A stretch of DNA of 64,000 nucleotides, taken from contig NTMA01000038.1 in the NCBI GenBank assembly GCA_002917075.1, positions 289,526-353,525 of the forward strand, written 5' to 3'. Position numbers and translations under genes: made by a program. A model generated the notes under the pieces. The model worked only from the letters and a program-made list of their open reading frames with translations. It did no database searches and was not told the DNA's origin. This document shows positions 1-12,038 of the stretch, piece by piece. The stretch comes from Hawksworthiomyces lignivorus (taxonomy: Eukaryota > Ascomycota > Sordariomycetes > Ophiostomatales > Ophiostomataceae). Each line of letters opens with the position of its first letter. Position 1 is the stretch's first letter.

Positions 1-1428
1 GTCCTGGAGGACACTCTCCTGTGTCACTGGAGTGAGCAATGGCAAAAATCGGATACTCTGAAACCGACCCATCAGTGAAAACTGGACGCCCAGCTGGTAT
101 GGCGATCACAGCACCACCAGCTATAGGTGCGCCCTCTACAGTGGGTGCAAAGAGGAATGAAAGCGGATCACCAATGACAGCAATCAGTCGGCTCAGGCGT
201 TGCTGCACAACTCTGTTTGCCGGTATGATAGACGTTGTTGCCGAACACTCTTCGTGAGAAGATACAATCAGCTTTGTCTTCACATGCACGCCTGTTGTCA
301 GTTCGGCTTGAACAAATTCTTGATCCGGTTCTTCCCTGCTTCTTTCCGGATTTTCCTCACGTATCCTTTTTACTGCACGTATGCCCGTTCCAAGCATGTA
401 AACAGCGCCGCCAACTGCACTGGCACGGCATGCGACTTGGGCTATTTCGCTGCAGCCACCCCACTTGGGATAGACAGCAGCGAATCCAGGGCCGAACAAG
501 CCCATCGAGGTGACGTGACGATGCAATCTCGCCAGTCCCTCAGAGACTGTCACATTTGCACCGTCCAGAGATAATGTCAGAGCAAGTATGTAATCGCGCG
601 AGTACTCATCAAGGCCGAACTCCGTTAGCAAGAATTCACCTAGTGGTTCTGCCGCGTGAGCCTGCCACAAAGTGGTGCTAGCAGTATCATTCGCATCGTC
701 ATCATCTCCATTACCATCATAAGCAAGCACAAACTTGAGAAACTTCATCAATTGACGCTTTGCTCGGGCCGGCATAGCTGTGGCAGCGAAGACATCTTCT
801 CGCGTGGCGGGTATACGAACAACTGAGGGCGTAGAAGACGAAGGGCTAGAGGTCGTGGGTGAAGAAGCTTGAAGGACGAAAAAGGACGACACTGCCAAAA
901 ATTCAAGCTGCCTATAGGCGCGAGAGGCAACGAGTTGGTCCACCAACGCAGAACGCGCATGCAAAAACTGTGGCGCCAGAGCAAGCGAATATAGCCTTGA
1001 TGCAGCAAGCTTGGGCTGCGGCTCATTGCTAATTGCATTGTTGTTATTATCGCCTGTGGATGCCTGCGGTCGCGACACAGAGGCGCCTTCGTATGAAGCC
1101 GCCCATGCGTCAGCTTCATCCAAGCTCAAGGAAGCTTCTGTGCCGCCATAATACTCGTTGGGGTCGATATGTAATATCTTCTTGTTAGAGCGTGAAAGAG
1201 CTCTATATATTGGGGCAATATTGTGTCGACGATCATGATATATCATATCACATCGCAAGGGCTAAAGTCAGTCAGAAAAATAAACTGGGCGTCGCTTGAA
1301 AGCTAAGTAGGATCAGAGAATAGGTGAGAAATAAAATAGAGGTAGTAAACGTACAGCGCTAGAAGAGACTGCTGCAGCCCAGTGCCGCAGATCACGACGT
1401 CCCATATAGTATCTGAAATAGATTCCAT
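1..1428 (-). CDS. MRS6: Rab escort protein (Rab geranylgeranyltransferase component A), C-terminus cut off by window edge
   Basis: Presents newly made Rab/Ypt GTPases to geranylgeranyltransferase II and escorts the prenylated product to membranes; GDI superfamily, cytosolic. Two exons on the minus strand: 1428-1355 and 1202 to beyond position 1, with an intron donor GTACGT and acceptor ATATAG (phase 2 join). The N-terminus carries the FAD/GDI-type fold motif VVICGTGLQQSLLAL, followed directly after the intron by SRSNKKILHIDPNEYYGG, the hallmark of GDI/REP proteins. Further on are MPARAKRQLMKFLKFVL and HVTSMGLFGPGFAAVYPKWG, the conserved region that in GDI/REP contacts Rab. About 425 codons are present; the rest lies outside the window. 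GDI is the alternative, but the acidic/serine-rich insertion after EYYGG and the divergent central region fit REP. The shadow reading frames here have no conserved content. Confidence 0.88.
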
Positions 1429-2329
1429 CTTTGTTTTGGAGTCTCAGGCTGCTGAGATTAGCAAGGATAGAAAAACATGAAGGATGAGAAATCGAGTAGT
1501 CTATAGAAAAAGGCCGAAAGAAAATTACGCGAGGGACGTTTATAGGTCATGTGGGGCGAGCTTAGCTCGGTCTGATGTTTCTCCGGGCAGCTCGTTCAAC
1601 TCGCAAAAATTCTTTTTCAGCGTCAAGTGAAGGTTTCAAATGTCTCTTCCATTTCTTTTCTCACAACAACCACTCTGCTCCAAATACAACGACTGTTCAC
1701 AGCATTTTTGGCTCCAATTGCAGCTCGTAATGTGTCTTGGGATCGCGAGCCTTCACTGGAGCGCACCTCTTTAGCAGAGCGGGAGATTGAAGACTCCTCC
1801 TGTATCTACTGCCCTTGATTTTACAACTTCACGTAAGCAGGAAAGGGTGGTTCGAAAGGTCGGGACATTGCTTTGGCATATCTACTCAAATGTTTGATTA
1901 TATTGTTTTCTTATATGACTTTAAGTAAGGCAGCCTATTATTCTGCAGCGCTGATTTGAGCAATCGCGAATGAGATAACCCTGCCATGCTTCCGTCGTCG
2001 CCGGCCTCTATCTATCAGGGATCTGAAATGGCGTGCATGGCGTTTTTCTAGATCACCCTGCATGCTGCTCTCTTGGGCTTGGCTTCAAGGTGAGCTTTCA
2101 CTACCTAATGCTGAAGGTGTGTCCTATTGCGGCTTCTCTTTAGGTCGCTGGAATTCCTTTTACCTGCCCTTTTTGCTGTCATTATCTGGAGCTTGTTTGC
2201 CTGCCCGTCCAAAGTGAGAAAAAATTCGACTCGCTGAAGTAGAATCTGAATGTAAAAATGGGCGAAGCTTCGAGTCAGGCCCTCTCCATTATTGTAGGCG
2301 ATATTATGTCTTTTTCTCCTCCACCTCCT
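1429..2329. other. Intergenic region upstream of the Rab escort protein gene
   Basis: About 0.9 kb between the REP start codon and the stop of RRP43, both on the minus strand. It should contain the REP promoter and RRP43 3' end. I see no convincing coding exon, tRNA or repeat. Confidence 0.5.
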
Positions 2330-3454
2330 TCAGGGTTCATTTCCAAGTGCCTTTGATAACGCCACCCATCTCATCTCAGCTGAGGCAACCAGAGCGTGCA
2401 TCTCACCAGGGTCGACCAGCACACCGCCGCTCTTAGACAACGCTCGGACGATAGTTTTACCACCGTTTTTTCTGAAGGAGCAGTCCACTACCACTGTCAC
2501 AGTCTCGCGGCACTGGCTCTCCTCTAGCCGGTCAGGATCTTGCAGGATCCAGTGTGCACCGGCAGCTTCCCTGCTCTGACGTTGCTGCTGCTTCTTCTTG
2601 TTTTCTACACACACGACAAATGTCGTGGCCACGGGAAGGCCGCGGAGGATCAGGTTCGGCGATGAGGAGGAAGGAGAGGAGATGCACACGACTCGGTCGC
2701 GGTCGGTATCCCAGCGGGCTTGCGGCAGGCGCGTGTCGCGCAGGGCGGCAATAATTGCTGCCCAGGCCGCGTCAAAGGGATTGCCGTCGAATGACAGGAA
2801 GAGCAGGTCGATGTAGAGCGTCCAGTACGCCTTGAGCTCTGGCTGCTGGTCGTCGTCGTCGTCGTCTCCCTCCTCTTCATCGACTTCCATGGTTCCGCCG
2901 TCCTCTTGCTTTTCTGGCCGGTACCAAATCTTGAGCGCCTCGGCATCGACCAGACCGCTACTATGGAGCAGCGCATACAGGCGTGTGCTTAGGACCTGGG
3001 CTAGCACGGAAGGCGGGCCGCCCGGCAGGAATTCGGGCGCACTACCCGTGGCTAATTCTAGATTGGGTACTAGCAAGTCGTAGTTCTGTAGCTGGAGGCG
3101 GTTGTCGGCATCGATTTCGGCGGCGGTGGAATTGATGGGCGTAATGGCAGACGGCCGGTAGTGGGGAATGTTCGTCACGGGCAGAACTTCACCGCGCACG
3201 CCACAGATAACACGGGTATTGCCAAGCCGCACTGCGGCGCTGCCATGGGCCTGCGACAGCGACCCCGTGTGGATCTCAAAAGGGCGAGATGCGTCCGGCG
3301 TACGGCCGTTTGGGCGAGTACCTAGAGGGGCGTTTGCGTCCTGAGGCGCATTGTCGTCTCTATTAGAAGGCCGGACAAGATTGGCCACGAGAAACTCGTG
3401 AGGGGCGATTTTGGCAAATATTGGCCTGGCCAACTGGCCCTTTTGTCTTGACAT
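2330..3454 (-). CDS. RRP43: Exosome complex core subunit RRP43 (RNase PH-like)
   Basis: Non-catalytic RNase PH-fold subunit of the nine-membered RNA exosome ring, which degrades and trims RNA 3' ends in nucleus and cytoplasm. Single exon, 374 aa from the chosen start. The opening MSRQKGQLARPIF and PHEFL, then RPNGRTPDASRPF, GSAAVRLGNTRVICGVRGEV and the later YIDLLFLSFDGNPFDAAWAAIIAAL match the RRP43/EXOSC8 order of RNase PH elements. An acidic insert (DEEEGDDDDDDQQ) sits mid-protein and a low-complexity KKKQQQRQ stretch later. An in-frame ATG lies 18 codons upstream (3508), but the residues between do not look like family sequence. The RNase PH phosphate-binding residues are not evident, as expected for an inactive eukaryotic ring subunit. 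RRP42 or RRP45 are less likely alternatives. Confidence 0.85.
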   Translation of the reverse strand: MSRQKGQLARPIFAKIAPHEFLVANLVRPSNRDDNAPQDANAPLGTRPNGRTPDASRPFEIHTGSLSQAHGSAAVRLGNTRVICGVRGEVLPVTNIPHYRPSAITPINSTAAEIDADNRLQLQNYDLLVPNLELATGSAPEFLPGGPPSVLAQVLSTRLYALLHSSGLVDAEALKIWYRPEKQEDGGTMEVDEEEGDDDDDDQQPELKAYWTLYIDLLFLSFDGNPFDAAWAAIIAALRDTRLPQARWDTDRDRVVCISSPSSSSPNLILRGLPVATTFVVCVENKKKQQQRQSREAAGAHWILQDPDRLEESQCRETVTVVVDCSFRKNGGKTIVRALSKSGGVLVDPGEMHALVASAEMRWVALSKALGNEP

Positions 3455-4022
3455 GGTGGATGAATGGAAGAGTGCAAGCGAGAGAGGACTGTATAGAAGA
3501 CGGCTCACGTCTCAGGCTCAGGGCACGACGATGTTGCTGTTGAAATTTAAGACAAACTTTTTTTTTGGTGCTAAGAAGACGGCTTGCTTTCAGATTCTTA
3601 GTGATTGGACGCGCGATTGGACCAAGTAGCGGCAAACCTGATAAGCCTACTGATAACAGGGATACAACATCACCATTGGCGCCTATATTTGCTGAGCTAG
3701 GCCTCTGAAAGCTCGCTAGGCAAAATCACTGCAACCCTCCTTGCGTTCTGTTGTGAAATATATTTGTATGAAAATGATACGAGAGCCTCTGACTGCTTGT
3801 ACATGTATCTTCAAAGTCTAAGTGCAAGAACCATGCATTTTCCTCTATCCCCATGATCGAATGCAGATACGTAAACGCAACGCCAAAATATACCCAAATG
3901 CCAAAAGTGCAACGCACCAAAATGGAACGCCGTTGAGCGAGCCAGTCGCTCTGCATATTGCTCATGCTTCCGCGGTGGAGAGTATGAAAACAACAAAGAA
4001 GACAAACGTCGAGGCCGACCGA
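3455..4022. other. Intergenic region upstream of RRP43
   Basis: About 570 bp between two minus-strand genes. It holds the probable RRP43 promoter and a short T tract near 3557-3566. No other supported feature. Confidence 0.4.
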
Positions 4023-4574
4023 TCACCAGTGAAACTCCCGCCAGCGCGCCATCTTCCGCCGGATTCCTTTTTCAAGATGCGCTTCAGTCTTTGGCTCACC
4101 GGTGGCAAAGCTGTTCTTGTAGGTCCTAGAGACTTCGTGTCTGGCTGCCTCGCGGGCAGACCTATACTTGCTGTCATCGGTGTCCAAAAGCACCTGAGAT
4201 GTTGAAGGCCGCGCAGATCCACTCGGCTCCTTGACTAATTTTCTTGGCTGTGGTCGCTCGCCAGCCCACGACGGCCGGCGTGTATCGACGGCGGCGAGCC
4301 AGGCACGCTGGAGGTTATTCTGGGAAGCAAAGGCAGGATAATGCTGCTGCTGATCTCTCTTCGTGCCACCTTTCATGCTGCTTCTTTCCGTTCCTCCAAG
4401 TAGCACTTCGTATGCAGAGGCAGAAGCGGACGCCAGGCTGCCTTCACGCGGCTCTTGGTAAGTAGAAGCACTGGGTGAACCGACCACAGGACCTTCAGAA
4501 ACAACACCGACCGGCCCAGTACGCCGAGTAAGCTTCGCTCGTGGGGTTGGCGTCCTGCTGAATAGGCGGGGCAT
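4023..4574 (-). CDS. Hypothetical basic low-complexity protein
   Basis: I do not recognise this protein. The open frame runs from an upstream ATG at 4688, but the ATG at 4574 (MPRLFSRTPTPR) looks like the more natural start and gives 183 aa. The N-terminal two thirds are Ser/Pro/Arg-rich and probably disordered. The last 55 residues are charged and predicted helical (SKYRSAREAARHEVSRTYKNSF, then EKGIRRKMARWREF), which is the only part that looks constrained. No signal peptide or membrane segment is visible. It lies in the same orientation as RRP43. It could be a small lineage-specific protein or a chance open frame; a homology search of the C-terminal 55 residues would decide. Confidence 0.45.
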   Translation of the reverse strand: MPRLFSRTPTPRAKLTRRTGPVGVVSEGPVVGSPSASTYQEPREGSLASASASAYEVLLGGTERSSMKGGTKRDQQQHYPAFASQNNLQRAWLAAVDTRRPSWAGERPQPRKLVKEPSGSARPSTSQVLLDTDDSKYRSAREAARHEVSRTYKNSFATGEPKTEAHLEKGIRRKMARWREFHW

Positions 4575-7500
4575 GGTGGTGGTGAACGTGTGCATTTCTC
4601 GCGAGTGGAAGAGGCCTCTTTCCAGTTTCTGCTTAATTGTCGCTCGGAGTACAACCCATCGAATGAAAAATACGACAAAATGCTTCAAACCTGCTGTAGA
4701 AGCACTTATGACACAAGTGTGCTCTACCTTTTTTCATCAAGCACACAAAGCTGGCGCAGGATGCTTATCCCACCTCAACGATGCAGCCTTTCTTCTCATC
4801 TGTTTCCCCGCCCCAGGCAGCAGAGAATGGGGTTACGGCTATCCGTGGCGAGCCGCATCTTTCCCCAAAAAAAGGCCGCCGTAGCATTTCATTCTCCCAG
4901 CGTTCCCATTCGTCCATTGAATAGCACCATGCAGGTTCAAGGTAGGAAGTCAAGTGATCTGTTTTACTGCTGACTGGACCCATCATGTTGGGCTCGCTTG
5001 AAAACAAGTCGCCAAATTACATTCGAACATGGGCAGGGAAAGCTAGATATGGAAGAATAGCAAGGAGCAGAGCTGACATCCACCAAGACGTAGCTCCTTT
5101 CTCACACTCAGAATGGACTCCGTATTTCAAGATATGAATACATTAACCCCAGCTCACTTGTTGCTGTATATTTTGGTTTTTGTTATCTTATTTTTGGCGG
5201 CATGTTTTCCACGCACCTTTACAGCATATTTATGTAAAAGAGTGACGAACAAAATGTAAGATATTTATCTCGATTGTAGATAGACTCCTCCGCACTTTAC
5301 AAAAGGGCGGAATTTTAATTAAAGTTAATGATTTGTGTACATCAATTGGGAACGGCTGTGCATGTCTATGATCAGCCGGTCGATGCAGGCGTCCCGCACG
5401 GATAAGATGTACTTGTGGGGACAACGACCATCAGAAGAGAGCTGCATCGCCATCACTTAAGCCGTCCATGGCCTTGAGCCATGCGTCTCAATTTTGATGT
5501 TGGAAGGAGACAAATATGGATAGTAGCGAATTGCCTTATCTTGCTGTTGCCTCGGTGTATGCTTCTTTTCGATTGTTCCTTGTGCAGACGACCTTCATTC
5601 TTCCCGGAAATTTTCATTCAATGCCATCCAGTCTCGTTTGCAGAAAACCGAGGCTGTTTGGTATCGCTGGCGGCTACTGGCCTCTGCTGGCCGCCATCGC
5701 CCTTCCTAATTGGGCAGGCGCCACTCGGACCGACTGAACCAACGAGGTTTTGAAAAAGCTCTGTTGGAACGGGACAATGAAGCGAATATCACGTATGGTC
5801 TTTCTAGAAGGTACCTTCAAGAGACTTACCTAGCGCTTTTCTAAAACATACTCCCAGCAAGCCTACGGAGTATACGGTGAGTATCCGCCCTGGAAGACGT
5901 AAGAGAAGATGAGAGGCGTGAAACCACCAATACCTCAGCGGATTGCCTTCTGATATTGCCCCACTACGGAGCCTATAGGCTTTATAGGGAGGTGGGATTT
6001 AGCATGCTGGTTATTGAGACAGACATACGAAGTTTGTGCACTCTTTAATTTTATTCCTTGTTGAAAGAGAGACTTTGCCATCTTCGCCCTATATGGTTCT
6101 GTATATGCCCAGTGCTGTTATCTCTTCTTATCTTCAGTTTTATCTTTATTTAATTTTCTAGTCATCGGAATTCATAGGAAAGTTTAGAATTGTGAGACTA
6201 CCAAAAATATATTTCTCCTTGCACTGCGGGTAGATGCACAATGTGACGGTTCCCACAAGAAGTAACGTGTTCTTCGCCGACAGATCTTCGCCGTCATGCA
6301 GGCACAAGTACAAAGGGCCTCTTGAGTAGGCAGCTCGTCTAAAAATTGACTTTCGAGCTATTAATCAACAAGGAAAAATTACAGACAAACCAGAGCTCTA
6401 ATCCATTTAGTCTCTTATTAAAAGAGAGAATATTATTCCAAAAGAAATAAAAGGCCTAGTCTTACAGCCCAATAGTAGCCAATCCCCGTCGAGAGACTAA
6501 TTTATATACGATGTATGGTGCTAATGGACTGAAACACGCTGATCTTTAGGTCAGATTCTCGACAAATATCCCCCAATAGCCCATTTTCGTATTAAGCTTT
6601 TCCACTAGAGTGTAGTTATTAGCAACATTGCTTTGCCGCCACTTCCCCTTTTATAGCGCCTTGGTTCCATCTCGGAATATTTAGTGTTTCTTATTGGTTT
6701 TAGCGTTCTGTGTTGCAAGTAGCCACAGAATACCTTCAGACGGAGCGTGCTATTTAATGCTACGAGCCCATGGACATTAGACGGGCTTTCACAACGCTCT
6801 TTAGAAGCTGCAATAAACTGGAAATACATCTTCTTGCGCCCATTTTCTTCTTTTTCCTAGCTAGAAATATCGTTTTAAGCTTCTTTTGTCTTCTCTATAA
6901 GTTTCTGCCTTTGTTTTCTCAGTCTCTGTCATTGTACGCTGTAATTCACCTGCTATTTTTGGACAAAGTGATGTGCGAATAAGGCGCTACCATTATTGCC
7001 GTCGAAACTGCATTTTTGTGCCGCTCTCAATGGGTAGCAGAGGTTGATCTTAGGTTACCCAGCTAGCTGCAGTGCATCGGCTCCAGGCAGGATCCGTTGC
7101 CTTGTGCCGATGTTACTCTCACATCTGCCTGCAAGCTGAACGCTTGGATTAATCTTTCTACTTACTGGTACCAAGCTAAACTGTCTAAGGATAAGCGACG
7201 TAGCCAACCAACATCTTCATCCTTTACTCCTCCTAAATTGGAACACCTCCGGCTTGTCGAAATCTGTAGGTACCAGCGCCTGTGGGCATGGTCCAATCAG
7301 CCACCTTGTTGTCATCTGCACAGCACCTCAGCACACCGTACAGCCTCTCGGCCACCATCTCGTGTAGTTTCTAACCTGAATTCCCTCTTTAGGAAGGCGA
7401 TGCCTCTTACAACATAGTTTTGAAGATACTGCATATGAAACCTTCCATCTTTTTATTGGTGCTTGTCTGTATTATGCATGTGTTCATTTCGCCTGTTGGA

Positions 7501-8950
7501 TTTTCAACGGCTTCTAGTATTTGGCTGTTGATCCCAGCATGGAGCTTGAGGAGAAGAAAAAGGTATTATGCGAAATTTTGAATTGTTTTGTTTATCACTC
7601 GTACGACAATACAGGACACAAAAGATAAGAAAATAAAAGTAAATAGAGACCAAAAGCCCAAGGCGTGCATCCGACATCGCGACAGTAGAGTAGCAATAAG
7701 CAACTTTCGTGCTTCAGCTTCCCCTTAAGCAGACCGTCTTTTCATCTCCTCCTAGACCGAAAGATTCGCCCTTGGCTATCAAATAGAATCTTTCCTTGCT
7801 GTTTACTGTAAACAAAGCTCTGCCAAAATTTGTATAATCAGTAGCTGAAGGGCATTCATCCTTACCAAATATTTATTTGGAGAGAGAAGGGTTAATTATT
7901 TCCTATTCTAGTTTTATGACACAGGCTGATAAGTTCTCCTCGTGACTTTGTTTCTATACATGTAACTCTAGCGTTTCACAAGCTAAGAAACAATATACTC
8001 AAAGGTCTTTGCCCATATCGCCTGATTGCTATGATCGGTAACCAAGAAGGAAAGGGTGGATAAGGCGAGCATCACAAGCCGAAGGAAGGCGTCGAAAAGG
8101 ATCCTATCCTATGCAAACTAAGAGTCGCTGGCATCCACTCGTAATTGTCACACAACATAACTGGTCCCGTGAAAGCTGTGGCAGTCGATGAAGAGCTTGC
8201 AGGGATGAGAAACTAAGGGTTGTAGAGTCACTATGAGAACCGAGCCTTATAAGGGCTGATTTATTGACCTGGTCTTTGCTTTTGCTTTAATAAGGATACT
8301 TTGTCTTAATTTCTAAACAGATAACCTGTGGGGTCTACAAAAAGAAGATAGTAGAAACGAGGGTTTTTGGACCATTCTTATTTGCATTGTTTGTACTGTA
8401 CCGCGGTCCAAATGTGATCGTGTGCGTGAACAACAGGGAATGGGATAAGAATAACAGCGTCATACTATGCATGCGGATATATTCAGTAGCACTTTACTTT
8501 TTTGTCGTTTATTAAGTGTGCATGGCACAATAATCTCCTTCCCTTTTTATATAGTCACCTCCCCCACTGTATAATGAGTTCCATTGATGTATATGTCAAT
8601 ATGTAAAAGTATATATTGTCCCTCCCTTACCCTCATCACTTTGCCGCTGTGCTACCCAGCACCATCTTCTCTGTCTCCCTTCTTTCCAATTCTCCACGTC
8701 ATATAGCCTTCTGCATTCCATCTTCTTTGATTAAATTGTTTTCGACCTGGTCTTAGTAGTTTTTGTATTCCCATTTCTTATTCTATTTTTTCTACCATCC
8801 CAGGTATGAATTCAAGTGTGACATTCTTTTTCTTTGGAAAAGAGAAATAGTCATATACAGACAGATAGAGAAAAGAAGAAAACCCCCCAGAGACATACTT
8901 CTCTCTCGGTTCATTCATATTTTTTAAATCACAGCCCCTATCGCAGAGCC
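4575..8950. other. Gene-poor AT-rich stretch (about 4.4 kb)
   Basis: No open frame longer than about 110 codons and none with recognisable content on either strand. I looked for exon chains with splice signals and for tRNA T-arms and found none I could support. The last few hundred bases hold the promoter and 5' UTR of the oligopeptide transporter, with TATA-like AT stretches near 8570-8615 and pyrimidine-rich sequence from about 8650 to 8800. Part of this may be degraded mobile-element sequence, but I see no terminal repeats. Confidence 0.5.
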
Positions 8951-11430
8951 ATGGTTTTCAACTTTCGCAAGCGGCACGAGCCGGAAGATATCATACAAGA
9001 TGTCACGGTGGCAGCCTCAGTGGATGCCACCAGTGGTGCCGCAGGCACAGGTGCAGATATTCTGAGCAACTTGAAGCAGTTTGAGCACACACACCACCTC
9101 GACCCAAATCTACCTATTGAGGAACTCAATGACGTTGACAATGCTATCAACTCGGGCAACGTTGAGAAGGGCCTTGCTGTTGAGCAGGCTATTCTGGAGG
9201 ATGACTCTCCATACCCGGAAGTACGCGCCTCCGTCCGCAATTATGACGTTGATTTGCCCGCAAATACTATCCGTGCTTGGGTTATCGGTCTGATTCTCTG
9301 CACTGTCGGCTCAGGCGTGAATATGTTGTTCTCGCTACGAAACCCCAGTGTCAGCGTCTCTACCTACGTTATTCAGCTGATAGCCTATCCAATCGGACTG
9401 GGTTGGGATTTAATCTTCCCGGATCGCGAATGGAACGTGTTCGGACTCAAGTTCAACCTCAAGCCTGGCCCATTCAACTTCAAAGAGCATGTGATTATTG
9501 TTGTGATGTCTAATGTACGTCTTCTCATTTTCTCATGCTTCTAATATTTATATTTTGACGAAGATTCTCACCTTCCTAGGCTGCATATGGAGGCGGTGCC
9601 CTATATGCCACCGATGTCATTATTGCTCAGCAAGTATGGTATAAGCAATATTTTGGCTGGGGCTGGCAGATCTTGTTCGGCATCACAACGCTTTGTACGG
9701 GCTACGGCATTGCTGGTCTCTCTCGTCGGTTTCTCGTTTGGCCGGCTGCTATGATCTGGCCGAGCGATTTAGTGAATGCCGCGCTATTTTACACACTGCA
9801 CGACCACTCGCCGTCTGATCCAAGCAAGACCAATGGCTGGTCAGTTGGTCGCTACAGGTGGTTCCTTATCGTCTTCGGTGGTGCATTTATATGGTACTGG
9901 TTTCCAGGATGGATATTTCAGGGCCTCAGCTGGTTTTGCTGGCTTACTTGGATTTGGCCGCACAGCAAGATTGTCAACCAGATTTTTGGTGGTCAATCTG
10001 GATATGGACTTTTATCATTTTCTTTCGATTGGACCATCATTTCAGGTTTCCTAGGGTCGCCTCTTATCCCCCCCTTCCACGCCATTGCAAACTCAATTCT
10101 CGGAATTGTCTTCTTTTTCGTGATTGTTTCAGCGGGCCTTCACTTTACAAACACCTGGTACGGCGCCCACCTGCCCGTGCAGAGCTCTAGCGCCTTTGAC
10201 AACATGGGCAAAGTGTACAACGTAACGCGCATCCTAAACGAAAACTTAGAGTTTGACTCGGAGAAATACTTCAACTACTCGCCACTTTATCTATCAACGC
10301 AGTTCGCTTTGTCCTATGGCCTAGCCTTTGCCGCCGTTGCTGCCGTTATCGTCCACGTGGCTTTGTACCATGGCTCTGACATCTTGACTCAATTTCGCGA
10401 AGCCCGCCAACAGGAGGCTGATGTTCATATGCGCTTGATGAAGAAATACCGTGACGCTGAAGATTGGTGGTATGCTGCTCTATTTGCCATTATGATTGGT
10501 ATCTCCTTCGGCGTCGTCTGCGGCTGGCCTACAGGATTCCCTTGGTGGGGATATATCGTGTGTATAGTTTTGCCCCTGGTCTGGACCATTCCCATTGGTA
10601 TTATACAGGCCATCACCAACATCCAGCTAGGCCTCAATGTCCTCTCCGAATTTATCGTCGGTTACATGTTGCCAGGCCGACCTCTGGCGATGATGATGTT
10701 CAAGAACTACGGCTATCTTTGCATGTCACAAGCGCTTTTCTTTGCACAGGACCTAAAGTTGGGGCATTATATGAAAGTCCCGCCGCGTACCATGTTCTGG
10801 TCCCAGCTTGTGGCCTCTATTTGGTCTGCAATTGTGCAGGTGGCCGTCATGAATTGGGCGCTGGGTGCTATCCCTGGTGTATGCACAGATAGCCAAGTGA
10901 ACAATTATACCTGTGCCAGTGCTAAGGTGTTCTACACGGCATCGGTCATCTGGGGTGCCATCGGTCCCGCTCGAATTTTCAGTGGACATGCCCTCTACTC
11001 AAGTCTACAGTACTTCTGGATTGTTGGTGCTGTGACACCGGTAATCACCTGGTTCCTGGCCCGCCGCTATCCGAAATCGATTTGGCGTTACGTCAGTATG
11101 CCGCTAATCTTCGGCGGCTCTGGTTGGTTACCACCAGCAACCGTATTGATATACTTCTGCTGGGCTGCAGTGGGATCATTCTTCAACTTTTTCATTAAGC
11201 GGCGCTGGACTGGCTGGTGGCTACAGTACAATTATATCACATCTGCGGCACTGGACAGTGGCTTAATCGTTGCGACACTAATCATATTTTTTGCTTTGTA
11301 TCTAACGAATGTTGAGGCGCCGCAGTGGTTTGGCAACGTTGGGGCGTCAGAGACAATGGATGCTAAGAGCAAGGCTATCCAGAGCCCCCTACTGGCTGGT
11401 AGCACCTTCGGTCCTACCTCATGGCCATAG
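8951..11430 (+). CDS. Oligopeptide transporter, OPT family
   Basis: Proton-coupled importer of small peptides, glutathione-like substrates or metal-chelates in the plasma membrane (OPT family). Two exons, 8951-9514 and 9580-11430, with intron donor GTACGT and acceptor CCTAG in phase 0, give 804 aa, the usual fungal OPT length. The first 100 residues are a cytosolic tail. The family signature KPGPFNFKEH, the OPT form of NPGPFN, lies just before the intron, and AAYGGGALYATDVIIAQQVWY just after. About a dozen or more hydrophobic segments follow, with GYMLPGRPLAMMMFKNYGY late in the protein as in other OPTs. An in-frame ATG lies 39 codons upstream (8834), but its extension is Lys/Ser-rich UTR-like sequence. 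Substrate cannot be inferred from sequence. Confidence 0.93.
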
Positions 11431-12038
11431 AACAAGAGGAACGAGTCTTAGAGTTCGGCGTCTGAGGATTTTGACTGTTGGCTTATGCTCATTGTTTTCA
11501 TGAAAGTGCATGTCCCGAATCCGGTCCTCCTCTTACGTTAATTTCCGAATAAGTATTTATATATACGAAACATTCGAAGATCAAGAAATGAGTCGTGTCA
11601 AATCTAGAATTTATATAGTTGTTCTAATACAGCTGTGGTAATGACGGCAGAAATAGTTAATAATGACAATGGGTTACTTTCTGTAAAGTATCTAATCTAC
11701 TAAAAAGGGCGTGCCATTTTTGGCAATATATAAGATGCATAGTTGTTAACAGCAAACAAATGCCAGTGGTTAAGCGAAGAGCCGGTGCAGAAAGAACCAC
11801 TTCAATATGTCTATAATATCTCTTAGCATTTCACAAAAGCAGTACTCTTCTTACTAACTTCTAGCAGCTGACCAAGCGCCTTCATTAGAGTAAGAAACAT
11901 AAGAAGAAACCCTGCAACAACAGGTATAGCTCTTTTCATAGGTGTATATACAAGGCTGAAATTCGGAAGACAAATCAACGAGTTTCCTTAAACAACAGAT
12001 AATGTCAGACATGACAAAGCTAATAGCGGAAAGAATGC
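11431..12038. other. Convergent 3' intergenic region
   Basis: About 600 bp between the stop of the plus-strand oligopeptide transporter and the stop of the minus-strand ankyrin/BTB gene. AT-rich and probably holding both polyadenylation regions. No gene seen. Confidence 0.4.

Noticed and set aside
748..1119. 123-codon minus-strand frame within the Rab escort gene
   Set aside because: Out of frame with the GDI/REP motifs; the real exon reads in another minus frame without a Met of its own.
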